This document shows positions 8,068 through 17,945 of a stretch of DNA of 64,000 nt, in pieces. Position numbers and translations under genes: made by a program. Position 1 is the first letter of the stretch. Each line of letters begins with the position of its first letter. Below the pieces are notes generated by a model. It did not search any database, was not told the origin of the DNA, and saw only the letters and a list, made by a program, of their open reading frames with translations. This stretch comes from Deltaproteobacteria bacterium (GTDB taxonomy: Bacteria > Myxococcota_C > UBA6777), in assembly GCA_006226375.1 (NCBI GenBank), contig SBHC01000028.1, forward strand, positions 1 to 64,000, in the 5' to 3' direction.

Positions 8068-11000
8068 AAGAGAAGTCCAAAGAGTGCCAACCACAGCAGG
8101 AACGGTCCCGACCCACCTTGTTGCTGGCAGCCGCAGTTTCCAGGTTGGTAACGTGTGCTGCCGTCATCGGGCAACCCTGTTGGATTCCCGCCTGACTTAT
8201 CCGCCAATCCCGAAGGACCATCCCCAGTGCCGGAGTTTGGATCATCCGTCTGATTGTTTGGACCGCCATCGTTGGTCGAGGTCGGATTTTCCGCAGACGT
8301 CACGCCTTCCCCAGCGTTGGTGTTTCCTTCGCCGTTGGTAGGGCCTTCAGTGGGGGGGTTTTTGGGGTCGCCCACACATTGATTCTCCACACAGACTTGA
8401 CCCTCCGGACAGAAGATATTGAAGCAGGGATCATGACGACATTGTCCATTGCGACAGGTACGTCCTTTGGGACAGGTGACTCCATCACAGGGATCCGCTT
8501 CGCACTTGCCTGAGACACAACGCTCAGTGGGACCACATCGAACATTGTCGCAGGGGTCTGTCGGTTTGGCTTTGCAAGAACCATCCACACATTCTTCGTT
8601 GGTCTTGCATTTCACTTTGGCGCAGGTGCTTACACACTTTCCATCACGACAGAACTCGTTGGTTTTGCACTTCACCTTGTCGCAGGGGTCGGACTCACAA
8701 ACACCTTCGACACATCGTTGACCGTTGGGACAACCCTTTCTGTAACAGTTGTCCTCCACACACTTGCCCTTCTCGCAAACTTGCTTGTCGGGACAAGAAA
8801 CCAGGTAGCAGGCGTCGATGCATTTGCCGCTCACACAGCGTTGATCTGTGGGGCACTTCACATTCTCACAGGGGTCTTTGTCCGAGACACAGATGCCGCT
8901 GATGCAACGCTGTCCTCCAGGACACTCGCCGCTTCGACAACGATTCTGGCAGCGCCCGCTTTCGCACAGCATGCCCGAGGGACAAAGAGCGTCAGCGCCG
9001 TTGTCAATGCGGCCATCACAGTCGTTGTCTTTGCTGTCACAAATTTCTTTCCCAGGCTGAGGTGCGTTGCAGAGGGACCAGCTTCCCGATTGGCAAACCT
9101 GACGTCCTTCCCCACAAGCTGTTCGGCACTTCTTGGTGAGGTTGTCGTCGATGCTTCCGTTGCAATCGTTGTCTTTGCCGTCACAGAGTTCCGGTTCGGG
9201 GCTGGGACCTGAACATCCACCCCACTTTCCACCTTTGCAGGTCGCGGTACCTTCACCACAATCGCCCAAACAACGGCGCGGTTGAAGGCCGTCATCAATC
9301 TGGCCGTTGCAATCGTTGTCCTTCCCATCGCAGGTTTCGGCTTCGGGCTTTTGCGCATCACAGAAGACCCATTTGCCACGTACACAGGACTCTTTCCCTT
9401 TACCACAGGCCGTAGAACAAACGCGGCTCAAGTTGTCGTCCACTTGACCGTTGCAGTCATCGTCCTGGTCGTTGCAAGTTTCGGTGGTTGGTGTTCTCGC
9501 AGAACAGGCAGCCCAATTTCCCGCCACACATCGTTCCGTACCGTTGCCACACTTGGTTTGGCAGGCGCGAATCAAGCCATCATCCACGACGCCGTTGCAA
9601 TCGTTGTCTTTGCCGTCACAGATCTCCGGTTGCGGGGCCTTCGGTGGTACTGAGCAAGCCACGCCTGACTTGTCGTTCATGCAAATCCAGGTTCCTTGGT
9701 TCTGGCAACTTCCGACACCAACCACACAGGAAGTTCCTTTGTTGGGCCACTTCTCATCGACGCTGCCATCGCAGTTGTTGTCGAGTCCATCGCACAACTC
9801 AATTTGAGGTTGCCCTGGAGTCGCGGAGCAGGTTGTTTTGGTGCGGCTTGGATCACAGACTCTCTGCCCGGTGCGCTTGCACACGCCTAACCCGACATCA
9901 CAAGATTGGCCAAGATCAGTGAAGGTTTCGTCCACCTGACCGTCGCAGTCGTTGTCGATGCCGTCGCAGATTTCGTTGGTCGGTTGGCCAGGTTGAGCCG
10001 AACAAACCGTTCCGTTTTGTTGGGAGTTACAAACCCGCTTTCCTTTTCGGTTGCAAGCACCCACTCCGACGTCACAGGCTTGTCCGAGATCCGACCAGTT
10101 TTCATCCACGCTGCCATCGCAGTCGTTATCGATGCCGTCGCAAACTTCGGTGTAGTGGTCAAAGGAGAGCTGTGCGTTCTTGACGACGGGGGTGTATCGA
10201 GCGTCGTTGGTTTCCATCCGAAACTCAATTTGAATCCACGCGTTGGGGGAGACACCCGGCGACTGACCGGAAGAAATGTAGGACCCCCAAGAGGCACTGG
10301 CTAGACCCGAAGCAGTGGAAGCAGAGCGAGCCCGAACCTTCACGGTGGTTCCGCTGGGGGTCGATCCCGTCCAAGAGATTTGATTAAATTTGGCTTTGCA
10401 CTTCGCGTTGTAGCTGATTGTCCAGGTCCCGTTTGCGGGCTTGGTCTGAATGGAAAACCCAGTCATATCGGAGTAGGTATAGGGTCCTGATTGAGCGGGA
10501 GACGAACACCGTGTGCAACCTGAGTTTGCGCAAGGCCGGGTCCCTGTTGTGTCACAGATGGGATACGCCGCAACTTTGGTTCCGTCTGAGACCCGTAGCT
10601 TGTAAGCCAGACCTTCGCGATAGGAGTTGGCCCAAACAAAGCCTTTGGAGTCGATGGCCACGCCAATGGTGTGAGGGCCGACGTTGCGAAAGATAGAAAC
10701 TTGGCCGTTGCTGGGGTCAACGCGGGCGACGTGACGAGTTTCTTGGTTGTTGGTTGCATGGGAACAGGCAACCCAAGCACGGTTTTGAGAGTCAATGGCA
10801 ACACCACGACCTTTGGCTCCCAAGTTGTAGGTCTGAACGGCGTAGCTGCTAGCGTTGATACGGAAGACTTGGGCTCTCTCCCAGCTGGCGACCCAAACGT
10901 ATCCAATGCGGTCCGCCATGATGCCATAGCAACCCGGCGTGCTCACAGTCTTTACGATTTGTCCGGAAGAAGTGATCTTCGTGACCGTGCCTTTGCATCG

Positions 11001-11618
11001 GTTCAAAGTCCAGATGTTTCCGGAAGCATCGGTAGTCGCTCCATACGTACAGATGCCTGAGTTCCGAACGGTGAGGATGGGCTTGAAGGTTTGCCTGGAG
11101 ATTTTCACAATGCTCTGGGCGTTGTATCCGCCGGCCCAGATGTTTCCTTGCTTGTCGATGGTTACCGCGCGAGGACCTGAGCCAACGTTTACCGCAGCCA
11201 AATACTTTCCCTCTGCGGAGATGGCGACCACATAGCTGCCGTTTCGCAGTCCTACCCAAACGTTCCCATCCGCATCCACTGTGGTTCGCGAGGGGCTGGA
11301 ACCTTTGCCAAGGGGCGCAAGGTTAAACGTCCAAAGGATTTGACCGTTTCGGGTGTCCATCTTGGTGATGGTATTAAGGGAAGAACTGGGAATGTAGATA
11401 AAAGGGGTCTCTACGACGGAGTTAGGATTGAAGACAATCTCCAACTGGTTGGGAGTCTTGGTCCAGGTCACGTTGGTTGGGTTCCCCTGAGACCAGTCCG
11501 AATTGCTCGCCCACTGCACTGACTTGGCTCCAACAGGGGATGTTGTTGCCATGACCATGGCCAGCACAACCGCCAAGAAAGAAAGCCTCTTCACCCCAAG
11601 AGAACAACTCACTCGCAT
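8031..11618 (-). CDS. MopE-like repeat protein with beta-propeller and MYXO-CTERM tail
   Basis: A large secreted surface protein of 1195 aa with signal peptide (cleavage near VGAKS). Residues about 75-430 form repeated blades of the virginiamycin-B-lyase/NHL type (DGNVWVG, QGNIWAGG, SGNIWTLN, KGFVWANS). Residues about 490-860 hold eight MopE-type metal-binding motifs (CDGxDNDCDGxVDE/D). Residues about 870-1085 hold about nine EGF-like units of the form PC-x3-C-x5-C-x2-G-C. A Gly/Thr/Asn linker leads to a C-terminal NCGC motif, one membrane helix and an Arg/Lys tail, which resembles the MYXO-CTERM sorting signal. ATG 11618 has GGAG eight bases upstream. A Ca2+- or Cu-binding cell-surface role is inferred. 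Confidence 0.85.
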   Translation of the reverse strand: MRVSCSLGVKRLSFLAVVLAMVMATTSPVGAKSVQWASNSDWSQGNPTNVTWTKTPNQLEIVFNPNSVVETPFIYIPSSSLNTITKMDTRNGQILWTFNLAPLGKGSSPSRTTVDADGNVWVGLRNGSYVVAISAEGKYLAAVNVGSGPRAVTIDKQGNIWAGGYNAQSIVKISRQTFKPILTVRNSGICTYGATTDASGNIWTLNRCKGTVTKITSSGQIVKTVSTPGCYGIMADRIGYVWVASWERAQVFRINASSYAVQTYNLGAKGRGVAIDSQNRAWVACSHATNNQETRHVARVDPSNGQVSIFRNVGPHTIGVAIDSKGFVWANSYREGLAYKLRVSDGTKVAAYPICDTTGTRPCANSGCTRCSSPAQSGPYTYSDMTGFSIQTKPANGTWTISYNAKCKAKFNQISWTGSTPSGTTVKVRARSASTASGLASASWGSYISSGQSPGVSPNAWIQIEFRMETNDARYTPVVKNAQLSFDHYTEVCDGIDNDCDGSVDENWSDLGQACDVGVGACNRKGKRVCNSQQNGTVCSAQPGQPTNEICDGIDNDCDGQVDETFTDLGQSCDVGLGVCKRTGQRVCDPSRTKTTCSATPGQPQIELCDGLDNNCDGSVDEKWPNKGTSCVVGVGSCQNQGTWICMNDKSGVACSVPPKAPQPEICDGKDNDCNGVVDDGLIRACQTKCGNGTERCVAGNWAACSARTPTTETCNDQDDDCNGQVDDNLSRVCSTACGKGKESCVRGKWVFCDAQKPEAETCDGKDNDCNGQIDDGLQPRRCLGDCGEGTATCKGGKWGGCSGPSPEPELCDGKDNDCNGSIDDNLTKKCRTACGEGRQVCQSGSWSLCNAPQPGKEICDSKDNDCDGRIDNGADALCPSGMLCESGRCQNRCRSGECPGGQRCISGICVSDKDPCENVKCPTDQRCVSGKCIDACYLVSCPDKQVCEKGKCVEDNCYRKGCPNGQRCVEGVCESDPCDKVKCKTNEFCRDGKCVSTCAKVKCKTNEECVDGSCKAKPTDPCDNVRCGPTERCVSGKCEADPCDGVTCPKGRTCRNGQCRHDPCFNIFCPEGQVCVENQCVGDPKNPPTEGPTNGEGNTNAGEGVTSAENPTSTNDGGPNNQTDDPNSGTGDGPSGLADKSGGNPTGLPDDGSTRYQPGNCGCQQQGGSGPFLLWLALFGLLFYFRRFSFKRLK
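8380..10150 (-). repeat. Coding tandem repeats: MopE-type and EGF-like units
   Basis: The DNA is periodic because it encodes, in order on the minus strand, eight CDGxDNDC units (about 10150-9040) and about nine Cys-rich units (about 8960-8380). The repeats stay in frame and diverge mainly at third positions, so they are protein repeats, not a CRISPR or satellite array. Confidence 0.8.
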
Positions 11619-11919
11619 CGTGGTATCTCCAATACTCGTGTTCCATGAAAAGAGACGTACGGGTGAACTATGTTCCTCACAACCGTGCCGCACCCCAGAT
11701 TCCTGCACCCCTAGCCTAACAGAGAAACAATGGAACTTCAAGATGTTATTGCGAATGTCGCGAAATGGAAAAAGAGAGAAGTACGTAATTTACCGTACAC
11801 CTTCCCAAACACTTGCAAGAAGGCAAAGTTTCATCACAAAAAGGTAGAAAAATCACGAAAATGAAAATGGAGCGGATGAACACAGAAGGGAGAGGAAGGA
11901 AGAGTTTGAAGTGATTCGG
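11619..11919. other. 301-bp gap upstream of the MopE-like gene
   Basis: No credible gene. It must hold the promoter of the MopE-like gene, but I see no clear -35/-10 pair. At 11781-11798 there is an imperfect inverted repeat (GTACG at one end, CGTAC at the other) that could be an operator. Confidence 0.4.
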
Positions 11920-13497
11920 TTAGAAAGAGTAGTTGCCGCCCACAGTGAACCAGGGACCTACACTCATGAATGACGAACCGAGTCCAATGGCGCCACGGAA
12001 ACCGGCTCGGATGGTCACGGTAAACTCAGGCACAATAAAGATGTCCATTCCAACCAAACCTTCACCACCCACCATAAAGAAGGAAGCATCGTTGGCATAC
12101 AGATAACCCAGGATGCCACGAACGCCCAAGGTCAAGCCGATGTTGCGGAAGAACCACTTTTTAAGAATCCCCACAGCAGGTAGAATCGGCAGAACAATGA
12201 AGGGAAACGCGGAGTCAGCAGGTCCCGTGATCCCAATGTCGAGGGTCACGTTCAGATAGAACTCTGGGATGGTTGTGGCAGCCGAGAGATCAAACTCGGA
12301 GTTCAAGCGGAGGCTAAAGCCCAACACGGTCCCATCGATGATGGGGAACGGAATTCCCATGCCTGCACCGCCAGGGATGGAGAGTGTGTACGAAGCCAAG
12401 CCCACGGAAGCACCCAACGAGACGCCACGCATGGGATGCTCAAACATCAACATCCCCTTCTGCAAGGTTGTACCGTTGGAGACCGACAGAATCTGACCCC
12501 TGGTGAGAAAATCGGCTTTGGGATTCACCCGCACCTTTTGCCCATCTTTGAAGGTCATTCGGTTGTCACCGACGGTTCGGATTCGGGCGTACCCTTTGTA
12601 ACGCAGCTTCCCGTTGGTGCGCTGAACATACACCTTGAATCCCTGATTAACCGTGACCCCTTCCGACTTACCGATGTTGGTGTATACGCTGGTAAAAGTC
12701 GCACGTGAGATGGGCGCATGAAGGGAGAACTGCTTAATTTTGGCGAGCTTGACAAAGAGCGCTTTCCCCAGGTTCTCGGCGGTCCCTTTGAACTGTTGGG
12801 AGCGTTTGGTCACTCGGCCCACGCCCACCACGCTAGTGAAGACATTGAGCATGGAACCGCCCACGCCTGTACCTTTGACCGAAGCTTTTACAATTTTGAA
12901 TGGACGGGCAAAGCCGGTGTATTCGTTGTCGCGCTTCATCCGACAAGCCCGACGATACCGACGTCCCTTCTTTCGCATGGCTTCGGTGCAGTTGAAGATA
13001 ACAACCTGACGAATGTGAACACGGGCCGCCATAAGGTACGTGCGGGAACGGCTGGAGCGGTCGTAGTAACGACGAATCCGGGTCATTTCAATCCAATAAT
13101 AGAACGAATTGTTCTGAATGGATTCCAGCATCTCGGAGGTGACAGCGTACCCCTGGAACTCGTTATCCCAAGTTGAACGCAAACGAGCATAGCCCATCGC
13201 TTTGGCTTCCACCAACTTGACCATCTTCTGGACATAACGACCTTCGGCCACGCTCTTAAAGGGCAACTTCACGAAGATAAAGCGACCTTTTTCAATGGAC
13301 CCACGAAGTGTCTTCTCCAACACCTCAAGCTGGGAGTCGCTGATCCGCCGTAGCCCCCGACCTTCAATTCCCAGGTAGGAAAAGAAGGGCTTTTTGTACG
13401 CTTCGTATTTTTTCGCTGACTGAGCCATCACAGGATTCGAGGACAGCAGAAACCCAAACATCATCCACAAACAAGAAACACCAGTGAGAACCTTCAT
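11920..13497 (-). CDS. Predicted outer-membrane beta-barrel protein
   Basis: A 525-aa exported protein; the signal peptide ends VMAQS. The N-terminal half is basic and mixed alpha/beta (RRISDSQLEVLEKTLRGSIEKGRFIFVKLP). The C-terminal third (from about GVSLGASVGLASYTLSIPG) alternates polar and hydrophobic residues and ends GPWFTVGGNYSF, with the terminal Phe usual for barrels assembled by BamA. I do not recognise a named family. ATG 13497 is supported by GGAG 10 bases upstream. The gene has its own consensus-like promoter overlapping the stop of the upstream DUF2723 gene. The function is unknown. Confidence 0.65.
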   Translation of the reverse strand: MKVLTGVSCLWMMFGFLLSSNPVMAQSAKKYEAYKKPFFSYLGIEGRGLRRISDSQLEVLEKTLRGSIEKGRFIFVKLPFKSVAEGRYVQKMVKLVEAKAMGYARLRSTWDNEFQGYAVTSEMLESIQNNSFYYWIEMTRIRRYYDRSSRSRTYLMAARVHIRQVVIFNCTEAMRKKGRRYRRACRMKRDNEYTGFARPFKIVKASVKGTGVGGSMLNVFTSVVGVGRVTKRSQQFKGTAENLGKALFVKLAKIKQFSLHAPISRATFTSVYTNIGKSEGVTVNQGFKVYVQRTNGKLRYKGYARIRTVGDNRMTFKDGQKVRVNPKADFLTRGQILSVSNGTTLQKGMLMFEHPMRGVSLGASVGLASYTLSIPGGAGMGIPFPIIDGTVLGFSLRLNSEFDLSAATTIPEFYLNVTLDIGITGPADSAFPFIVLPILPAVGILKKWFFRNIGLTLGVRGILGYLYANDASFFMVGGEGLVGMDIFIVPEFTVTIRAGFRGAIGLGSSFMSVGPWFTVGGNYSF

Positions 13498-13586
13498 CAC
13501 AAATTCACTCCAAAGGCGCAAGGATTGTATCCAAAACAAAGATGTTGAAAATCAACAAGAAGCAAGCTGAATCTTGAGTTTGGCAC

Positions 13587-13615
13587 AACATAAGACACAG
13601 GCACCGGGTTGTCAA
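13587..13615 (-). promoter_or_regulatory. Strong sigma70-like promoter of the 525-aa outer-membrane protein gene
   Basis: On the minus strand the site reads TTGACA, 17 bases, TATGTT. The -35 box overlaps the TGA stop of the upstream DUF2723 gene, so the barrel gene can be expressed independently of that operon. Confidence 0.65.
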
Positions 13616-15675
13616 TCATCCGATAATTGCTGGCGAAAGAAGGCTTCTAATTTTTTCAAAGCCGGACTTTGTTTGGCCAACCGAGAGGCCAGCCGAACCT
13701 CTTGAAGGCCTGACTCCCAACGACCACTGTACCGATAAAACAAAGCGTGTTGGTAATGGGTCCAAAGCAGAACCTTGGTGATGTTGGGGTCCAGCGCCAT
13801 CCGGTTCTTTACGTGCTTGTACACACGCTTCCAAAAGTAGCCCTGTTGTTCTTTGATCGCGTCATCGTCCGAAGACTGACCATCGTCATCGTAGGTAGGA
13901 CGCTGGCTTGCAGGAAGCCAACAAAAGAGCGTCCCGGCCGGATACAACGAGGCAGACAGCATCGTGGGAAGGTCATCAAACCACTCCACGCACACAGGCT
14001 TCTTCTTCGCCAACGCCCTCATCGCCAGCACCCGGTCCCCCGGATTCTTGCTGCCGAACGAACGATAGAGCTCCTGGTAAATCGGGTCCCGCGCGCTCAC
14101 CATCTGTCGGTACCCCTTCCACCCCAACAGATTGCGTGGAAACATTTTGACATCAGGACGGTGGCGTTCAATGACTTCACGATACCAGCGCAAAAAGCCG
14201 GTCTGGTAGTTGCTGGTAAACACGTGGGCGTTCACCGGCAGAGGCTCTTCCACCAGCTCAATCCAGAGCAAGGGAGCCCAGGAGTGGCTCATGTTGCACC
14301 GAGCCAAAGAGAAGGGATGCTGCGACGGATGAGCCATCGCGTCGGGAAACTTAAGCCAGGGCAAGATCAAAAGGCTGCTCACGACGAGCCAGGGCGCAAT
14401 CTTGCTCCATCGTAGATAGTCCCCTTGTTCTGAAAGCTTCAGCAAGAGAGGACGACTGTAATCATGAAGAACCCGCCAAAGCTCGGCCAACATGACCCCC
14501 ACGATGCACCCAAAGAGCAACATCGGGACCACAAGATACCCATGCAAGTCCGCATCAAATCGGTCGACCACCATCACGAAGCGGCCCAACATGCTGACGC
14601 CCCACCACAAGCCAAAGGCAAGCCCAACCCAGCCCAAAAGCCGGATCAGGATGTACAAACCGAGGATACCAAGCAAAAACCAGATCCACCCGAGCTGCTC
14701 GACATAAATGGAGGACAACAGAATGGCTCGTTGCCCCAAGTTTTGCTTTTTGCCTGTGGGACGGATGGAGCGTTGCCAAGCCTTGGCAGAGACATACCAC
14801 CAAAGCCCTTTCACAGTATGAGCCTCACCCCATTGAACTTTGGGCTGGGTTAAAGAGCGAATGGGTAGATAAGTGTAGGTCAACAAAGCCCAGGCCACAA
14901 ACCCCGGAAGAACAAACAAAACCAACGAAGACCAGAGCCGTCGAACGTTCATCGCGGCCAATAGAACCAGACACCCTGGCACCATTAAGATAGTCAGAAA
15001 GTGATGGTTGCAGAGCGCCACGCCTGCCCACCACGCCGCCACACACAAATCACGTCCACCTGTCGTCCAGAAGTCATGGGTCCAAAAACGTCCAGAAGAG
15101 ACTAACTCCTCAGACACCCGCTGTGGTTCTTCTTGAGTAGCGAGATTGGTGGGCGCAGCCAGTTCACTGTGAGGCTTCTCTAACGAGCTGTCAGGAAAGA
15201 CCCAGCCCTTGTATTGGTTGTAAGCAGCAAACAACCGCTCCAAACACGCAAGGATCAGCGCCGCATGAAGCGTGTAGACTTCAGGCCGTACGCCTTGCAA
15301 ACAACATGTATAAGTGAGGGTTGTCGTTTGTGTAACCACAAAGGCAATGATGATGTGATACCACGGAAGAACGCGGTCCTCGCGGAGGATCACGCCCAGA
15401 TGTAGCAACAACCTGTAGGCAAGCCAGGAGGACAGACCCAAACAGACCCCCGAAAACATGGCCAGCCGAAAGGCGATGCTACCAAAAGGCAGCCCCAAGA
15501 AGAGGTGAGAAAGAAGCAAGTAGGCCGGATGTCCAGGAGGGTGAGACAATCCCAGCGACCCAGCCGAAGCTACAAATTCAGACGAATCGAGCCAACCCGG
15601 TGCTCCCCCTGAAAAGAACATCGACACCAAAAAGGGGATAACGAAGGTAAGAAGACTAAGAAGTCGCTTTCGCAT
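13612..15675 (-). CDS. DUF2723-family multi-pass membrane protein
   Basis: A 687-aa integral membrane protein with about ten predicted helices. The N-terminal signature SGGAPGWLDSSEFVASAGSL-GLSHPPGHPAYLLL is diagnostic of DUF2723 (PDSGEF...HPPGYP in other members), a family with a fold like membrane glycosyltransferases and proposed to act in protein O-glycosylation. Asp and Glu in the first loop correspond to the presumed catalytic acids. A soluble region of about 230 residues follows the last helix. The ATG lies two bases after the stop of the HDAC-like gene, so the two are very likely co-transcribed and coupled. The exact reaction is unknown. Confidence 0.8.
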   Translation of the reverse strand: MRKRLLSLLTFVIPFLVSMFFSGGAPGWLDSSEFVASAGSLGLSHPPGHPAYLLLSHLFLGLPFGSIAFRLAMFSGVCLGLSSWLAYRLLLHLGVILREDRVLPWYHIIIAFVVTQTTTLTYTCCLQGVRPEVYTLHAALILACLERLFAAYNQYKGWVFPDSSLEKPHSELAAPTNLATQEEPQRVSEELVSSGRFWTHDFWTTGGRDLCVAAWWAGVALCNHHFLTILMVPGCLVLLAAMNVRRLWSSLVLFVLPGFVAWALLTYTYLPIRSLTQPKVQWGEAHTVKGLWWYVSAKAWQRSIRPTGKKQNLGQRAILLSSIYVEQLGWIWFLLGILGLYILIRLLGWVGLAFGLWWGVSMLGRFVMVVDRFDADLHGYLVVPMLLFGCIVGVMLAELWRVLHDYSRPLLLKLSEQGDYLRWSKIAPWLVVSSLLILPWLKFPDAMAHPSQHPFSLARCNMSHSWAPLLWIELVEEPLPVNAHVFTSNYQTGFLRWYREVIERHRPDVKMFPRNLLGWKGYRQMVSARDPIYQELYRSFGSKNPGDRVLAMRALAKKKPVCVEWFDDLPTMLSASLYPAGTLFCWLPASQRPTYDDDGQSSDDDAIKEQQGYFWKRVYKHVKNRMALDPNITKVLLWTHYQHALFYRYSGRWESGLQEVRLASRLAKQSPALKKLEAFFRQQLSDD

Positions 15676-15677
15676 TG

Positions 15678-16730
15678 TTAATTGTCAAGGTCAAAAGACC
15701 AATGGCCTTCCAATCGTTCAGCGAGCCGTTGGCAATCTTGTCGCACTCGCGTTCCAGCGTTGTTGGCATCCCCAGAGACCGAAACATCGTCACCGAGCAT
15801 CACTTCCATGGTGGTCCCTACAGAAGTCGAGAGACCTTCAAGATCATACCCACCTTCCAAGAAGGCGACCAGCTTTCCATCACACAATTCTTCGGCAAGT
15901 TCGCACAGATCCGTTGCCATTCCACCAAACCCTTCGGCGGTGACGTTCATGGCTCCCAAGGGGTCCTGGTGATGCGAGTCGTATCCAGCCGACAATAGAA
16001 TCATTTGCGGCTTGTACTGCCTCGCAAAAGGCATCACGACCTTTTGGAAGCAGTAGCGATAATCGTCGTCGTCCATGGCGGGTTTGAGGGGCAAGTTCAA
16101 GGTATAGCCAGTTCCCTCACCGCGACCAATCTCATGGATGGCTCCGGTTCCGGGATAGAAGTTCCCTTGATGGACCGAGAAGAACGCAAACCGAGGGTCT
16201 TCCTCAAAGACATGCTGGGTTCCATTCCCATGATGAACATCCCAGTCCACCAGGAGGATCCGCTCCAGCCCTTCTTCTTCGGCCAGAGCACGGGCTGTCA
16301 CAGCGATGTGATTGAAATAACAAAATCCCATCGCATGAGTGCGCTCCGCGTGGTGACCAGGAGGACGACCCAACGAAAAGCCCATGTCCAGGTCGCCATG
16401 GTACACAGCAAGGGCCAAGTCAATCGCACCACCGGATGCCAACAGTGCGGCTTCGGCGGTCTTGGGCGACGCTTGTGTGTCCCCATCGAAGAAGGTGTTC
16501 AGCTCCCCTCGTGAATTCAAAACCGTTTGCACATACGAGGGTTCATGGTTCCGGGTAATTTCTTCAACGGTAGCTTCGCGGGTGGGAACCTTGGTCATTC
16601 GCTCCCACAGATTGCGCTCCGTCATCACCTCACGGATGGCGATCAGCCTCTCGGGTCGCTCAGGATGACCGTAACCCGCGTCGTGCTCCAGAAAGGTCGA
16701 ATCCCATACCAATCCTACATTCCGACCCAT
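15678..16730 (-). CDS. Histone-deacetylase-fold (AcuC/APAH-like) Zn deacetylase
   Basis: A 350-aa member of the arginase/deacetylase superfamily. All key motifs are present: PPGHHAERTHAMGFCYFN (charge-relay histidines), DWDVHHGNGTQ (Asp and His zinc ligands), SAGYDSHHQDPLG (third ligand Asp) and LEGGYDLEGL with the catalytic Tyr. It should remove acetyl groups from lysine side chains or small amines in the cytoplasm. It lies between the heme A synthase gene (33-base gap) and the DUF2723 gene (two-base gap) on the same strand. That placement is unusual and does not reveal the substrate; acetoin genes are absent, so AcuC is not claimed. Confidence 0.9.
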   Translation of the reverse strand: MGRNVGLVWDSTFLEHDAGYGHPERPERLIAIREVMTERNLWERMTKVPTREATVEEITRNHEPSYVQTVLNSRGELNTFFDGDTQASPKTAEAALLASGGAIDLALAVYHGDLDMGFSLGRPPGHHAERTHAMGFCYFNHIAVTARALAEEEGLERILLVDWDVHHGNGTQHVFEEDPRFAFFSVHQGNFYPGTGAIHEIGRGEGTGYTLNLPLKPAMDDDDYRYCFQKVVMPFARQYKPQMILLSAGYDSHHQDPLGAMNVTAEGFGGMATDLCELAEELCDGKLVAFLEGGYDLEGLSTSVGTTMEVMLGDDVSVSGDANNAGTRVRQDCQRLAERLEGHWSFDLDN

Positions 16731-16763
16731 GACCTTTTCCTTCCTTACGCTCAGGAGACGACT

Positions 16764-17858
16764 CTACTCCCCCGAAGGCTGGGAGGTTCGAGCCATCACA
16801 TGCAGCGAATGTGCGCAAACGATAGAGAACGTGAGCAGCAACAAAGCTCCTGCTTGGTGCATCGCACCCAAGGAAACAGGAACAATGTATAGCAAGGTTG
16901 TAATACCAAGGAATACCTGGAGAAGCAACGCTCCAACAAACAGACTCAAGTAGACTCTCAACCGCCCGCTCAGGTTGGCCTTGTGCGCAAACCACCACAG
17001 CATGGGAATCAACACACACAACAAATAAGCGATGCTGCGGTGAGTAAATTGTATGGTCAAAGTGTTCTCAAAGAAGTTTTTGTACCAGGGAGAGAAGGCA
17101 AACAAGTTGTCAGGGATGATAGCGCCCGCGATGGTCGGCCAAGTATTAAAGGCATAACCCGCCTTCTTACCCGCCACGAGCCCACCGGAGCCAATCATCA
17201 CAAAGATGATGCCTGTAATTCCAAAGCTCCAACGACGCAGGCTGAGGAAGGAATCAGAGTTTCCACCCTGAACAAGGGCGTCAGTGGACTGCCCCCTCCG
17301 CCAGACATCGAGCCCAATCCAAAGAATGTATCCGTACAGAAACACCGCCAGTAGCAAGTGTGCTGTTAATCTGTAATGGCTAACGTGGGGTTGGTTCACG
17401 AGCCCACTCTTAACCATGTACCAGCCAAGCAAACCTTGCGCCCCTCCCAGAATAAAGCCGACAAAGAGCTTGATGGAGAGGCTCTTGTCTAACTTTTTCC
17501 TGATCCAAAAGAACAGCAAAGGGAGGCCAAAGACGAGGCCAAGCAAGCGTCCCCAGATCCGGTGAAACCACTCCATGTAGTAGATGAACTTAAACTCGCT
17601 CATCGTCATGGACTTCCGGACTTTGTATTCGGGGAACTTCTTGTATTTGTTGAAGGCGATGGTCCAGTCTTTTTGGTTCATGGGCGGAAGGACCCCAAGA
17701 ATGGGCTTCCACTCCACCATCGAAAGACCGGACTGGGTGAGTCGTGTGACTCCACCAATAACGACCATGGCGTAGATCATTCCACAACAGAAGAACAACC
17801 AGAAGCCAATGACTCGTCGGGATGAATTGGATGAGATGGTTTGATCGGAGGTAGTCAT
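16764..17858 (-). CDS. ctaA: Heme A synthase (CtaA/COX15)
   Basis: A 364-aa membrane enzyme that oxidises the C8 methyl of heme O to make heme A for aa3-type oxidases. It has eight predicted helices. Motifs are [58 protein letters not shown] and [13 protein letters not shown], giving the four conserved histidines of the two internally repeated heme sites. The [13 protein letters not shown] region places it with the COX15 (type 2) branch found in Alphaproteobacteria and mitochondria. ATG 17858 has GAGGGG upstream and a consensus-like promoter. No oxidase subunit genes are nearby. Confidence 0.92.
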   Translation of the reverse strand: [364 protein letters not shown]

Positions 17859-17945
17859 CGTATCCCCTCTGAAACCCCAGAAGAATCGGGGCAATGTGTT
17901 GAAACAGGTGGTCCAAACACGGACACCAGGGAGACAGGCAGGGGC

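Noticed and set aside
9282-9653. Plus-strand frames opposite the MopE repeats
   Set aside because: They repeat the complement of the CDGxDNDC units and have no start signals.
8380-10150. Regular DNA periodicity that could suggest a CRISPR array or satellite
   Set aside because: Units stay in frame, vary at third positions and encode Cys/Asp protein repeats; spacer-like unique segments and cas genes are absent.
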